A stretch of 64,000 nucleotides of DNA from Dysidea avara. Lineage: Eukaryota > Porifera > Demospongiae > Dictyoceratida > Dysideidae. Position numbers and translations under genes: made by a program. The stretch spans positions 18,476,257 to 18,540,256 of the forward strand of contig NC_089277.1 in assembly GCF_963678975.1 (NCBI RefSeq), in the 5' to 3' direction. The notes below the pieces were generated by a model. It was not told the origin of the DNA. It saw nothing but the letters and a program-made list of their open reading frames with translations, and made no database searches. Below are positions 43,311 through 54,299 of this stretch, in pieces (position 1 is the stretch's first letter; every line of letters starts with the position of its first letter).

Positions 43311-43940
43311 TATTCCACAGACTGGACTGGACTGGCGGACTGGACTGGATTCGTGGACTGAGCTGGAAACAGCTTTTAAACAATAATCCAGGAATTATCC
43401 ATCTCTTGCAGCACTGGAGACACTACTATCGGAGATACAACTGTGCTGCTGCTGGCTCTTCCTTTCAATCCATCTCTTGCACCACTGGAGACACCACTAT
43501 CGAGCTACAACTGCATGTCTATTCCTTTAAATTGTAAGGAAGAACCAGCAGCAGCACAGTTGTAGCTCGATAGTAGTGGTGTCTCCAGTGTTGCAAGAGA
43601 TGGATTCCTGGATTATTGTTTAAAACTGAGCTGTTTCCAGCTCAGTCCGTGAGTCCAGTCCGTGTATGCGCTAGTGTCATGACTTAATACAATCCGTGTA
43701 TGCGCTAGTGTCATCACTTAATACAGTCCGTGTATGCGCTAGTGTCATGACTTAGTACAGTCCGTGTATGTGCTAGTGTCATGACTTAATAAGTCATGAC
43801 ACTAGCACATACACGGACTGGACTCGTGAACTGAGCTGGAAACAGCTTTAAACAATAATCCAGGCATTATCCATCTCTTGCAACACTGGAGACACCACTA
43901 TCGAGCTATAACTGCTGGTACAGCTCTTCCTTACAAGTCA
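43311..43940. repeat. Palindromic array with tandem 34-bp units
   Basis: Segments containing CATCTCTTGCA, GGAGACACCACTATCGAGCT and AACAATAATCCAGG occur in direct and inverted order at least four times. Four direct 34-bp units (CAGTCCGTGTATGCGCTAG followed by TGTCATGACTTAATA) fill 43656-43791. An inverted copy follows (43792-43820), giving a second palindrome centre at about 43790. ACTGGACTGG repeats lie at the left edge. It is probably a stacked foldback element. No gene is seen. Confidence 0.85.
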
Positions 43941-44275
43941 GATGACACTACTGTATGCACTAATCAATTAGAACACACTTACGATACACGTGTACTCGCA
44001 GTGACAAAGCGTGACAGAGGCTATTGTTGTAGCGTACATGTTTTCCTTTGTTGCTTCAGTAACGGACAACATGCGATCACGTGCTGACGGTAGCGAAATT
44101 CAAGCCAGTCACTAGCATCTACAAATCAACCAAATCTTCCAGCTGTGGTACCGTGGCTCCCTCTATTAACGGTACCTGTAAAGGTTTGTTCCCGTTTTTT
44201 ATCACGTTGGTGTTGTTTGCCTTTCCTTTTCGACGTAGCAGTGTGCATCCTTTGGAATCATCATCATTGTGATGG
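43941..44275. other. Upstream part of the LINE remnant or unassigned
   Basis: No supported gene. It may include the 5' UTR of the LINE whose ORF1 is recognisable from about 44350. Confidence 0.35.
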
Positions 44276-45952
44276 CTGGTGGAGCCATCAAGTGCAAGGA
44301 ATTAGCAAGCTCAGTGTCACCGGAAGCCAATCGATCGAAGAAACATTAGGGAGGTGACATATGTGGTGTTTGTAATGCTATAGTTAAGGATGAAGATGAG
44401 TGTAGCATACAGTCAGTGGTGCAGTTCATGGGAACACAGTGAGTGTGCCAAAATAAGTATAGAAGAGTGTACTGTTCTTGCTAAGTCAAGCATAAGGCTA
44501 GTGTTCCTCTGTACCACTTGCGCTCCAAACTTAGATGATGCCCTTGAGGTATTTTGGTGACAAGGACAATCACCCACCGCAAAAATTGATGGATAGCTTA
44601 CCTGAAAAGCAAAGTCAACTTGAAAATAAACTGTCAGTTGTTGAGTCTAAATTGCATGAAATTAAGGAAGAACTAACGCTTCAACTTTCCAAGTGTCGTG
44701 AAATGCTTAGAACTCCTGAAACTAATTCTGCCAAATCACCTGCTGGTCCTGCACTTATAGCAGACACGGTTTTTACTGCGATGAATGAAGAGAGAGATAG
44801 AGAGAAAAGACAGCTCAATTTAATAATCCATAATCTAGCAGAATCGAATTCTGATCACGGGGAAACCCAAAAGAGTGAAGATATAAAGCACACCACTGAC
44901 ATTTTCAACTACTTGTGGGCAAAGGCTACTGTAACCAAGGCTATTAGGCTTGGAAAAAAATCTGAAAAACCTAGGTTACTCAAAGTTGCTGTCGACACTG
45001 TTGAATCAAAAGCATTTATTCTCCGCAACTGTACAAGTTTACGAAAAGCCGATCCTTCTAGCTTCTATCGAAAAATTACATAACACCTGACCTAACCCCT
45101 GCAGAAAGAGAGGCAAACCACAAATTACACATGAAACTCAAAGAAATGAATAAGGATGAGAAGTTATACAAAATAAAAAATGGGAAGATAGTGCAGAGGA
45201 AGGACTAGATCCCCTCATGCACTGATAATAGTTTTAACCCTATAATTGCTCAAACCTTACCTGATAATTTACCACATAATGTTGCTTTTACATTCCCTTG
45301 TCTACTAATTAATATTTAAAGTATTGTGAATAAAATGGATGAATTTACAAGTCTGGTGAACTCCCTCAGTGGCGGATCCAGGATGGGGCATTTGGGGCAA
45401 ATGCCCCCCCCCCCCCTTCAAGAAATTGCATACAAGATCGAGATACTCTAATAGAGCAGTCAATTACTCTAATAAAGCAGTCACAATGTTCATGAGGCAG
45501 TGTAGCTTACCTATGAAGCTATAAATAGGATTTTATTTTACATAACAGATGTGATATAGTTGGTAAGGATAACTGGCTATTATTGTCGTGACCTTTTTTT
45601 TTTTTTTGGTCTTCAACTGGTTTTCAGCAAGTTTTTTTGGTCTTCAACTGTTTTTCAGAAAGGTGCCCCCCCTCTTTCCAAACTCTGGATCCGCCCCTGT
45701 CCCATGGACCCAAGATAATTGTTATAACTGAATCATGGTGTATTGAGTCTATTGGTGATGCTGAGATATGTTTACATGACTATGTTTTGTATAGATGTGA
45801 CAGGTGTAACACCACTGGTGGTGGTGTTCTGTTGTATGTTCTCAACTCATTACAGTTTGAATCATGTACCCCACTTAATGACTTAAATATATATGAAGCT
45901 GTATGGTGTACCATCCAATTGAGAAACAATGACCAGATGCTTGTGGGTGGTG
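44276..45952 (+). pseudogene. 5' half of a CR1/L2-type LINE (ORF1 plus endonuclease), broken
   Basis: ORF1 has a PHD-type Cys/His region (CGVCNAIVKDEDEC, near 44363-44405, then a CTTCAP segment at 44510-44530). A coiled coil and the conserved EKRQLNLIIHNLAES block (near 44808-44850) follow; shifts occur near 44340, 44430 and 45070. ORF2 starts near 45335 (MDEFTSLVNSL) and is cut by the short element at 45367-45699. It resumes with KIIVITESWC and GGGVLLYVLN. It ends abruptly near 45952, where the Ty3/gypsy gag begins. The RT half is missing. Confidence 0.8.
45367..45699. mobile_element. Short hAT-like element inserted in the LINE endonuclease
   Basis: The 333-bp element has left end CAGTGGCGGATCCAGG and inverted right end CAGGGGCGGATCCAG. 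It contains ACTCTAATAGAGCAGTCA copies (45439-45483) and a duplicated T-tract module (TTTTTTGGTCTTCAACTG, twice). Flanks TCCCT and TCCCA match at four of five bases. It is a short relative of 23828-24499. Confidence 0.85.
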
Positions 45953-47415
45953 GACAGTCTACATTTGCTACAATTTGCAGTTTGGTAGGTGAGGACACAT
46001 TGAAAGGCACCAAGTATGCTGACCTGATCAAGGTGTTATCAGAGCATTATGACCCCACACCTTCTTCAATTGTACAAAGGTACAAGTTTTACAATCGTGT
46101 GAGAGCAGAGGGAGAAACCGTGGATAACTATGTAGCTTCTCTACAGGCCATTGCAAAGTATTGCGATTAAAGAGACACCCTCAACATGATGCTCAGAGAC
46201 CGGTTGGTATGTGGAATCAACCACCAAGTTGTACAAAGAAGACTTCTTGCTGAAAAGAATTTGACTTCTGACAAAGCTCTCGAGATATCCCTAGCAGTTG
46301 AAGCAGCTGACAAGGACATGAAACAAATACAGAAGCCTCCAGTAGTCCACTATCAATCTCATGGAAAGGGTCCCAAGCTCCCTAGAAAGGATGTACAGCC
46401 TCGCAACTCACGTCAACCTACTACTTGCCACAGATGCCTAGGGGAACATGCTCCTCAAACTTGCCCATTTAAGCAAGCAGAATGCCACAAATGCAAGAAA
46501 GTAGGACACATTGCAAAAGCATGTAAAACAAAAGCACGACAAGAGAAATTACCCAAACAGCCAAAGGCCACAAATTATGTTGATGACGTGCAGAAGATCA
46601 CTGGGCAAATCACACCACTGGATAACTCTTATGACCTGTTCACTCTGTCAAGCAGTGGTCAAGAACCTATCCTGGTATCAGTGACACTAAACCAGACACC
46701 AGTCCAGATGGAGCTAGACACAGGAGCCTCCTTGTCCCTGCTGAATAAGCAAACATTTGATGTCATTGCCAACAAGAGCCATACAACATTGAAAACAACA
46801 GATGTCCAGTTGAAGACATACACAGGAGAAACTGTTGAAGTCCTGGGAGCTGTTGAACTCATAGTCACTTATGGTGAGCAAACAAAACAATTAGTGGTAT
46901 ATGTTGTTGCTGGGAATGGTCCCAACCTTATGGGTAGAGACTGGTTGTGTAGTCTCAAAGTCTCTATTGCGGAAGTCCACAAGGTGCAGGTGCTAAGTGG
47001 ATTACCAGAACTTTTGGAAAAACACAAACAAGTGTTCTCAGATGGGCTTGGAACCTTTAAAGGGGGAAAAGTTACCCTCCAGATTGAACCACAGTCAAAC
47101 CCAAAGTTTTTCAAAGCTCGCATCCTACCATTTTCACTTAAAGAAAAAGTGGAGAATGAACTAGAAAGACTTGAGGCTTTAGGAATCATCACACCAGTTA
47201 CACATTCAAATTGGGCAGCACCCATTGTTCCAGCTGTGAAGCATGATGGCTCAATCAGGCTTTGTGGTGACTACAGAGTCACAGTCAATCAAGCAGCAAA
47301 AGTTGACACCTACCCATTGCCAAGGGTAGAGGATTTGTTTGCTGCCATGTCAGGTGGAAAATTTTTTTACCAAATTAGATATGTCACAAGCTTATTTACA
47401 GCAACAGGAAGATGA
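45953..47415 (+). pseudogene. Ty3/gypsy gag (C-terminal part), protease and RT start
   Basis: Gag begins without its N-terminus (FATICSLVGEDTLKGTKYAD). It contains a typical capsid C-terminal segment, then two zinc-knuckle-like clusters (CHRCLGEH and CHKCKKVGHIAKAC, near 46420-46530). The protease has the DTGAS active-site triad (46716-46730). RT starts with CGDYRVTVNQ (near 47260). A TAA at 46168-46170 splits gag from the rest, and a shift near 47365 ends the RT frame. Confidence 0.85.
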
Positions 47416-47583
47416 CAAGTCCAAAGAATTAGTCAGAATAAACACCCACAAGGGTTTGTTTCAATACAACAGGCTACCATTTGGTGTTGCTTCTGCACCA
47501 GCAGTGTTGCTTCTGCACCAGCAGTGTTTCAACGGTGCATGGAAAGCCTATTTCAAGGGTGTGAAGGTGTTTCTATTTATTTG

Positions 47584-47920
47584 CACTGTGAAAAAGATGG
47601 GATATAAGATGGTATTTCCAGTGGCTTATTGAATACAAATAAGCCTTAATATAAACCCTGTATTATACTCATGTTATACTTTAGTATAATGCATACTATA
47701 CTATTACATATATGGTTTCAGTTTATTTACCACATTACCTAAAATAGCTTATATCAAATATAATGCCCACACTATACCATCACATATATGGTTTCAGTAT
47801 GCTAAACACATTAAATAAAGCCTTACATGTGATTGTTAGTATACTACAGGTTATATCAAGCTTTTTTGTATTCAATAAGCCACTGGAAATACCATCTTAT
47901 ATCTCTCTTTTTTCACAGTG
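47584..47920. mobile_element. MITE with 56-bp TIRs, CACTGTG ends and TTG target duplication
   Basis: The 337-bp element's terminal inverted repeats extend about 56 bp with few mismatches (CACTGTGAAAAA at the tip, GGCTTATTGAATACAAA at the inner end). The flanks are TTG on both sides (47581-47583 and 47921-47923). CACTG ends with a 3-bp duplication suggest a CACTA/EnSpm-related element (inference). It sits inside the codons of the reverse transcriptase YxDD catalytic motif of the Ty3/gypsy copy. Confidence 0.9.
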
Positions 47921-48096
47921 TTGGATGATCTGTTAGTGACGGGCTCAACCACTGAGAACCATTTGACAAATCTAGACAAAGTTTTAAGCATCATGTCCGT
48001 CAATGGTTTGAGTCAAAGTGTGCTTTCCTGTTACCCACAGTTGAATATCTGGGCCATGTCATTGATGAGCAAGGGTTACATCCAACCCAAGAGAAA

Positions 48097-48714
48097 GTGA
48101 AAGCATTTCAGGAAGCCCCAAAACCTCACAATGTGGCTGAGCTTAGATCATTTTTGGGCATAATCAATTATTATGGAAAGTTTCTTCCTAGCCTGTCAAC
48201 AAGATTAGCACCACTTTACCAATTACTGAAAAAGGGAGCTAAATGGCAGTGGAACAGACAGCATGATAAAGCATATGCAGCAGCCAAGGGTGCACTACAG
48301 GGTGATACCTTACTCGTGCACTATGACAGTACACGACAATTAGTTTTAGCCTGTGATGCCTCACAGTATGGGTTGGGTGCTGTGTTGTCACACATCATGG
48401 ATGATGGTCAAGAACGTCCTGTAGCTTATGCCTCCCGCACCTTAACACCTGCTGAGAAGAACTACAGCCAGCTTGAGAAAGAAGCCCTAGGTGTGGTGTT
48501 TGCTGTCAAGAAGTTCCACAACTACTTGTTTGGGAGACACTTCATAATTGAGTCAGATCATCGCCCTTTGTCCTACTTGTTCAATAGTTCAAAGACAATT
48601 TCTCCTACAGCTTCCTCAAGAATTACAAGATGGACATTGACCTTGAGTGCTTACACATTTACCATTCGATACAAACCAGGCAAAGACATTGGAAATGTTG
48701 ACGCACTAAGTTGA
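48097..48714 (+). pseudogene. Ty3/gypsy RT end and RNase H
   Basis: An open segment with the RT connection region (ELRSFLGIINYYGKFLPSLS) and RNase H (LACDASQYGLGAVLSH; YSQLEKEALGVVFAVKKFH; IESDHRPLSYLF). It ends at a TGA (48712-48714) after NVDALS. The next codons continue in the same frame into the integrase segment, so this is a single nonsense change. Confidence 0.85.
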
Positions 48715-48768
48715 TTACCACAACCTCAGACTACAGATGCGGATTGCCAGCCAGCAGAACTAATTCAC

Positions 48769-49893
48769 TTGTTACAACATCTTTCATCCACAACAATCAA
48801 TGCTGCTAGCATCAGAAGATGGATAGATACACATCCATTATTGTCAAAAATCCGTCAGTTCATCCTACAAGGGTGGCCAAACAACCAGCTTGATGAGGAA
48901 TTTCAACCCTACAGCAAACAAAAGACTGAGCTGTCTGTGCTTGATGGTTGCATTTTATGGGGAACCAGAGTTGTTGTTCCACCACAGGGCAGACAATCTG
49001 TTTTACAAGAGCTTCATGACACTCACCTTGGTGCCAGCAAAATGAAATCACTTGCAAGAGCTTATATCTGGTGGCCTAAGATGGACACAGAAATTGATAA
49101 CCTTGCAAAGTCATGCCCCACCTGTCAGAAGACCAGTTCATCACCAGCCAAAGCTCCACTACATCCTTGGGAATGGCCAGCACTTCCTTGGAGTAGACTA
49201 CATTTAGATTTTGCTGGACCCTTCCTTGGTCATATGTTCCTAGTACTAGTGGACGCCCACTCAAAATGGCTTGATGTTCAGCTAATGCAATCAATCACAT
49301 CTGAAAACACCATCTTGAAGCTTAAAGATATTTTTACAATTCATGGATTACCTCAGAGAATTGTCACTGACAATGGACCATCCTTTACTAGCTCAACCTT
49401 CAAGGCCTTCATGGAGAGAAATGGTATCAAACACATTTGTTCTGCTCCTTACCGTCCTTCAACTAATGGCTTAGCGGAGAGGGCAGTCCAGACATTCAAA
49501 CAGAGTTTACGACAGATCCAGGGCACATCAATTAAAGAGAAACTGAACAAGTTTTTGTTTAAATATCGTATAACACCACACACTGTCACAGGAGTGGCCC
49601 CAGCAGAATTACTCATGGGAAGACGTCTCCAATCCCGCTTAGATTTATTGAAGCCAAACTTAACTGAGACAGTTCAAAGCAAGCAATTAAAACAAAAATT
49701 GTCACGTGATAATGAGAAGTCCTTTAGAAAATTCAGTGAAGGTGACCCAGTTTACATTGAAGATTTCAGTCATGCCAAGTCAAAATGGGTTTCAGGAACT
49801 ATTCAAAAGCCAACAGGCCCAGTGTCATACAGTGTCATTTTGTCTGATGGGAAAATAGTAAGGAGACATGTTGATAACATCAAGGCCAGATAA
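48769..49893 (+). pseudogene. Ty3/gypsy integrase
   Basis: An open frame of 374 codons. The zinc-binding HHCC region is ELHDTHLGASKMK followed by CPTC. The catalytic core has LHLDFAGPF, IVTDNGPSF and NGLAERAV, keeping the D, D and E residues. A C-terminal GDPVYIEDF segment precedes the stop at 49893. The integrase part is intact, but the element around it is not. Confidence 0.85.
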
Positions 49894-50384
49894 CCAATGG
49901 AACTAATGGAATGATCACGACTTAGCCTAGCTTGATAATTAGTCTGGCAGCTATCTACCCATGCAAGCTCCCTCTACATTCAGAGGAACATCGAAGCTTA
50001 AGCAAGATTTGTTATACCAGACTTTTCAACTTGCACTACATGAGTAGTTACTAATGATCACAATCAGTAGCTAATTTGAAGTGGATCACCACACTTCATT
50101 GTTCATGGGGAGTACCTACTTAAAACACTGACTTAAAAATCCAGTGGGCACTTTCTCCCCTGTAGAAAACCAGTCACTTTTCAGTCCTCCGCTTTATTCC
50201 GGTACTTTCTTCCACTTCAGTGGGTCAAGCTGGCCTCAAGTCCGAAGTATTGGCGGTCTTCAACTGAAAGTACGTTGGTGCTACGGCTACTGATACGACG
50301 CCCCCTTAATATCTTTGGCACGTGATGAACTGACGGAGCTGTAGCATTGGCAAAACCACCTCTGGCTGCTGGAGCTCTAGACAC
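49894..50384. other. Possible remnant of the 3' LTR, unconfirmed
   Basis: No gene is seen. The position directly after integrase is where a polypurine tract and 3' LTR should lie. No purine-rich tract or repeated partner sequence was recognised, so no LTR is called. Confidence 0.35.
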
Positions 50385-51100
50385 ATCGTAAAAATTAAGT
50401 TAGTTATTAGTTAAAGAAGTTTAAAATCTGCAAGAGATAGGTTTTTAATGTTATTGATGTAGAGACTGTAGTTCCAATCAGGTATCATTCTGGGGAAGAA
50501 GGAGAATTTGTAAGAATCACAAGAGGTTTGAATGTGGTAAAATTTAGAAGGATGATTTGATCTAGTTGATGTCAGTCTTGCGGGTGAGGGTAAATATTGT
50601 TGAGGTATTAATTGGAAATGATTTACAACTTTAAATAGTCGTAAGATATTTACGATGACTTTGGAAGGTTGGCCATTTCAAATCATTTAGCAAGTTACAC
50701 TGTCCAAATTATTATTCCATGGTTTATTGAGAATAAATCTTGCTGCTCTGCATTGCACTGACTCTAGTTTGTTGATGTCTGTTTGATGGTGAGGGTCCCA
50801 AATAGGAGCACAATATTCAAGTAGTGGAAGCACTAGTTGTTTGTATGCTTGTTCTTTCAAGTAAGTAGGGCAGGTTCTTAGATTTCTTTGTAGGAATCCC
50901 AGTGTTCGATTTGCTCTATTACAAGTATACAGGATGTGCGTTTGCCATGACAGTTTTTCATTGATCCACACTCCAAGATATGTATGTTCTTTCGCTGACT
51001 TTAGTTGAGTTTCATACATTGTATAGGTGTAGTTATATACTTGTAGTGTGGAGATGTGATAATGGCATGGCTCCTTCAAGAGGCTACAACTTGGCTTGTG
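50385..51100 (-). pseudogene. CR1/L2-type LINE ORF2 C-terminal fragment
   Basis: The minus strand encodes HTYLGVWINEKLSWQTHI, ANRTLGFLQRNLRTCPTYLK, YKQLVLPLLEYCAPIWDPHH and VQCRAARFILNKPW. A shift near 50690 follows, then the usual terminal segment near 50400-50600 (FFPRMIPDWN). It resembles the copy at 39484-40125 more than the intact LINE. Confidence 0.8.
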
Positions 51101-51756
51101 ATGATTTATTCTGCATTAAACTTACACAGGACATAGAACAGAAGTTGGTTATTGTGAGACATTCTATGGGCATATGATACCACAAGGCACAAACAATCCA
51201 GCTACAGAGAAAAATGTTAAGTCATACTACCTGAGATTAAAACAATAGGGTATTAATTTTTCATGGCTATAGGAGTGTTCTAAAAAAATAGTAAAAATTA
51301 AGCCTTTGAGATTAAATATGAGGGTATTTCTGTTGATTGTACATACTATTTGAAGGCATTCTTGCTAGGAGTTTTTTTTAATTACACTTCTTGATACTGA
51401 ATTTAACAGCAATTTTAAAAGTTGAATACTATTTTGCCATGAAGCTTATTCTAAGAAACTGGGCAAACTTAGGCTCTATGATATTTCTCACTATATAGGA
51501 AGTTTTGATAGTTATATGGTACCCTAGGAGATTTTACCATCCTGAGTGTTTGAGATTGAATCTCAGGGAATTTTGATAGTTTTGTGTACAATTTACAACC
51601 AGTATTTAGCGTAGTTGTCACAATTTAGAGGGAGTCTGCGATTCTAGGGGGAATTCCTCCCTAGAATAAACCTCAACTCGAGAAAGCTTGTTACCAAACA
51701 ACACTTCCAAGAAACAATCAGCAGCAGTGAACTGTTGTACATCTGGATTGTCCATA
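51101..51756. other. Unassigned AT-rich stretch
   Basis: No gene or repeat partner is seen. The right edge is the target site of the LINE at 51772. Confidence 0.45.
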
Positions 51757-51771
51757 TAAAAATTGTGGGAC

Positions 51772-53464
51772 AATTTGTGTCCTTCTAAATGTGAGGTCTT
51801 TTGGCCTTCTGGTAATCAGTGGTTTCCGGAGTTTCCATCGCCTGTCACCCATATTTCGTTGTTGCAAGAGGAAGGAGCTGCCTTTCTTGGTTCTCCTGTG
51901 CGGGGATCCTCTGATTATTTCTTGCCATTTGTTGGCAAGGCTGTTGATAAGGTGGCTTCTCTTCAGGACCGTCTTGGGGGTTTGGGGACCCTCAAGTTGA
52001 ACTCCATCTTCTCCTAAGTTGTCTGGATGTTTGTAAACTTAATCATCTCTTGCGTACTATTTCCCCAAATTGTGTTATTTCTCAACTTGAACATTTCGAT
52101 TATAATCTTTGATCTGCTTTAGGTCGTATTTGCAAATCTTCAATATCTGACTTATCTTGGCTGCAGGCTACTCTACCGTGTTCTATGGGAGGATTGGGTT
52201 TGCGTGAAGCTACCAGTACCTCTTCGGCAGCCTTTTTAGGCTCTTGTTTCAGCTCCCAAGAATTGTGTTATCGTCTGCTCCAGTCTTTTAGTGGGAGTCC
52301 TGACATATTTCCTTCCATCCCGGATCAGGATGTTGTTCTGCTGCCCTTGATTAACAGTGATTCCTTTCCTGATCTTATCCATCCAGCTTGTGGGCAGCAT
52401 GTTTTCCAACATGAACTTGATATTGCTCGTCAGACCCTTTTGTTTAATTCACTTACCATTCAGGACCAAGCCAGAATTCGTTCAATTTCTGCTGACTCCT
52501 GTACCAGTTCATGGCTTTGGGCCATTCCTTGTGATTCTTTAGGCCTATCCATGTCCTCACAAGAGTTTGTATGTTCTGTTCGATACTGGCTTGGTGTCCC
52601 TCTCTTTTTTGCCACTTCTCCAGTTCGCTGCCCATGTGGTAGTGTTGTTGATCAATTTGGTGATCATCTGCTGGGCTGTGGACATGGACCCATGCGTATA
52701 CATAGGCACGATGCTTTATGTGATGTGATATATCATGCTTTACTTCAGGACAACACTGGTTGCCGTAAAGAGCAACGGTGTGCTGGTTCCCGATTGAATC
52801 GCCCGGGTGATGTTTTTCACCCTGGCTTTGTGCATGGGAAGCCTGCGTACTTCGATGTTACTGTGCGTTGTCCATTACAAGAATCTCTGTTAGGTCGGTC
52901 TGCAGTTTCAGCAGGTGTGGCTGCTGCTAAGGGAGAAGAAGACAAGGATGCTCACCATGATGAGCTTGTACAGGCTGCTGGAGGTGTCTTTGTCCCCCTG
53001 GTGGTTGAGTCCTTGGGTTTGTGGTCTGCTGCTAGTCGTCCTGTCTTGCAGGATATCGCTTTGAGGACAACCACCAGGAGTGGCATTTCTCGTGGCCTAG
53101 CATACCGCCATCTGCTAGAGCAACTCTCTGTTTGTCTGTGGTACCACAATGCCCGGACATTTTTACATCTATTTAGCCTGTTGCCTGGCAGTCCTTTGTG
53201 GGAGTTGAACTCTGTTTCATGCTCCCACTCCCTGCAGTTTAGTCAGTAGTCTGCAGGGCTTTCTTCTTAAGGCCCCTGTCCGGGGGTTTTGCTGTGTGTA
53301 TGCTGGCGGTCCATGCAGTGTTTTTGTAGGTCTGTGTAGGCTCTGTAGGTTTAGCTGCTTTTTCTTTTTTCTGCTTTTTGTCATTTATAAATTAAATTAG
53401 GTTTAACTTCTAGCTAGAGATCTGGGAGGATGGGAGTGCCATTAGGGCCGGAATAAAAAATAAA
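51772..53464 (+). mobile_element. 5'-truncated LINE with restriction-like endonuclease, target duplication intact
   Basis: The insertion is bracketed by AAAAATTGTGGGAC on both sides (about 51757-51771 and 53465-53478). The 3' tail is a short A-rich run (AATAAAAAATAAAAAA). The coding content (end of RT, then a Cys/His-rich and nuclease region) fits non-LTR elements of the R2/NeSL-like early-branching type, whose nuclease is C-terminal. The 5' truncation falls within the RT thumb. Confidence 0.8.
51774..53249 (+). pseudogene. REL-type LINE ORF: RT thumb, zinc cluster and nuclease
   Basis: The first part (LCPSKCEVFWPSGNQ, LGSPVRGSSDYF) is the RT C-terminal region; the frame is broken near 52015-52185. 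From ATG 52185, 354 open codons carry MGGLGLREATSTSSAAFLGS and a Cys/His cluster (CPCGSVVDQFGDHLLGCGHG). The putative restriction-like endonuclease core follows, RPGDVF then YFDVTVRCPLQ, with the PD-x-D-type acid pair reduced to GD/D. Such nucleases nick the genomic target before reverse transcription (family knowledge). The exact clade is uncertain. Confidence 0.65.
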
Positions 53465-53479
53465 AAAAATTGTGGGACT

Positions 53480-53800
53480 ATTGTACTCATCAAAGTGTCA
53501 GAATTTTTGCATACTTAGTTATAATTAGCTATCAGCCATAACTCTCCCAGCACAACTACTTTAAACATCTCTTGCAATACTCCCTCCCTCCCTTGCTCCT
53601 GACAATGTACTCATTAATAAGACAGTTTGACTTTTAAGAAAGACAGTTTGAACAGACCTGAGGCAAAAGTAAACTTGCACTCCTGGACGATGCATTTGCT
53701 GTACGCTATATACATTTTCTTCCCCTCGGAAGTGATTATGTAACTATACTGTGACATCAGGTGTTATCATTCTATAGCTTGACTTTTGTGTTATGCAGTA
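53480..53800. other. Unassigned short intergenic stretch
   Basis: No gene is visible. It lies between the LINE insertion and the 3' end of the minus-strand candidate. Confidence 0.45.
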
Positions 53801-53802
53801 TC

Positions 53803-54292
53803 TCACCTCCTAGACTTCAATTCCAGTCTTTCCTCAGCCTTGCTGGCTGAGCTTATCTTGTCACCTCCCTCTTCCACTATTTCATTCACCATTTCTATCA
53901 AGCCTGGTATTCTCATTTTCAGTGCTTTCTTAAGGCATTTTATTCTGTCAGCCACAAGATAAATCTTGTTTGGTATTTTCAAACAAGCAACAGGAATCTG
54001 AGGCAACAGTCGATTGTATAGATGGTGAGTTGAGGGGTGATTAGATGAAATGGTCAGTTGATGTAACCTTTCCTCGACAGTATTAAGCAACTCAGCTGTC
54101 TCAGCAGTCTTTCTTATAAGCAATTTGCAACAGGTATAGTTGGATATCCAGCAATTTTTCCTTTATATATTGTATTTTCCCACCCTTAGCTATCACGTAA
54201 GCTCGATCGTAGCCCAAAGTGAGTAATTGGAAAAGGCAGTAACATACTCTGCCACTTGCCTGAAGGGTCATGACAAACAAGTGGGAAGCCAT
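53803..54292 (-). pseudogene. Unknown helical protein, one frame break
   Basis: The minus strand opens with ATG at 54292 (MASHLFVMTLQASGRVCY at the start, LLTLGYDRAYVIAKGGK, KEKLLDIQLYL). It changes frame near 54120-54130. It continues as KTAETAELLNTVEERLHQLT, then VADRIKCLKKALKMRIPGLI, and ends SKAEERLELKSRR at 53803. The two halves together would be about 160 residues, largely helical with Lys/Glu-rich segments. I do not recognise the family. The composition looks like real protein in both halves, so a single indel or an unseen splice is likely. Confidence 0.4.
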
Positions 54293-54299
54293 TTCATAT

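Larger units (their letters stand above)
45953..49893 (+). mobile_element. Ty3/gypsy retrotransposon, 5'-truncated and broken
   Basis: The order gag, protease, reverse transcriptase, RNase H, integrase places it in Ty3/gypsy. No LTR pair could be seen: the left edge runs directly out of a LINE and the right edge (from 49894) has no partner. Visible breaks are a stop between gag halves near 46170, a shift in a T run near 47365, a short duplication near 47490-47525, a DNA transposon at 47584-47920, shifts near 47990-48100, and a TGA at 48712-48714. It cannot produce a complete polyprotein. Confidence 0.85.

Noticed and set aside
43656-43820. CRISPR-like repeat array
   Set aside because: Units are contiguous 34-bp tandem copies without spacers, in animal DNA, followed by an inverted copy.
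45637-46170. A host gene fusing endonuclease and capsid-like domains
   Set aside because: Both halves are recognisable pieces of separate retroelements with many other breaks nearby.
49894-50384. 3' LTR of the Ty3/gypsy element
   Set aside because: No matching 5' copy, no purine tract and no clear TG...CA ends were seen.
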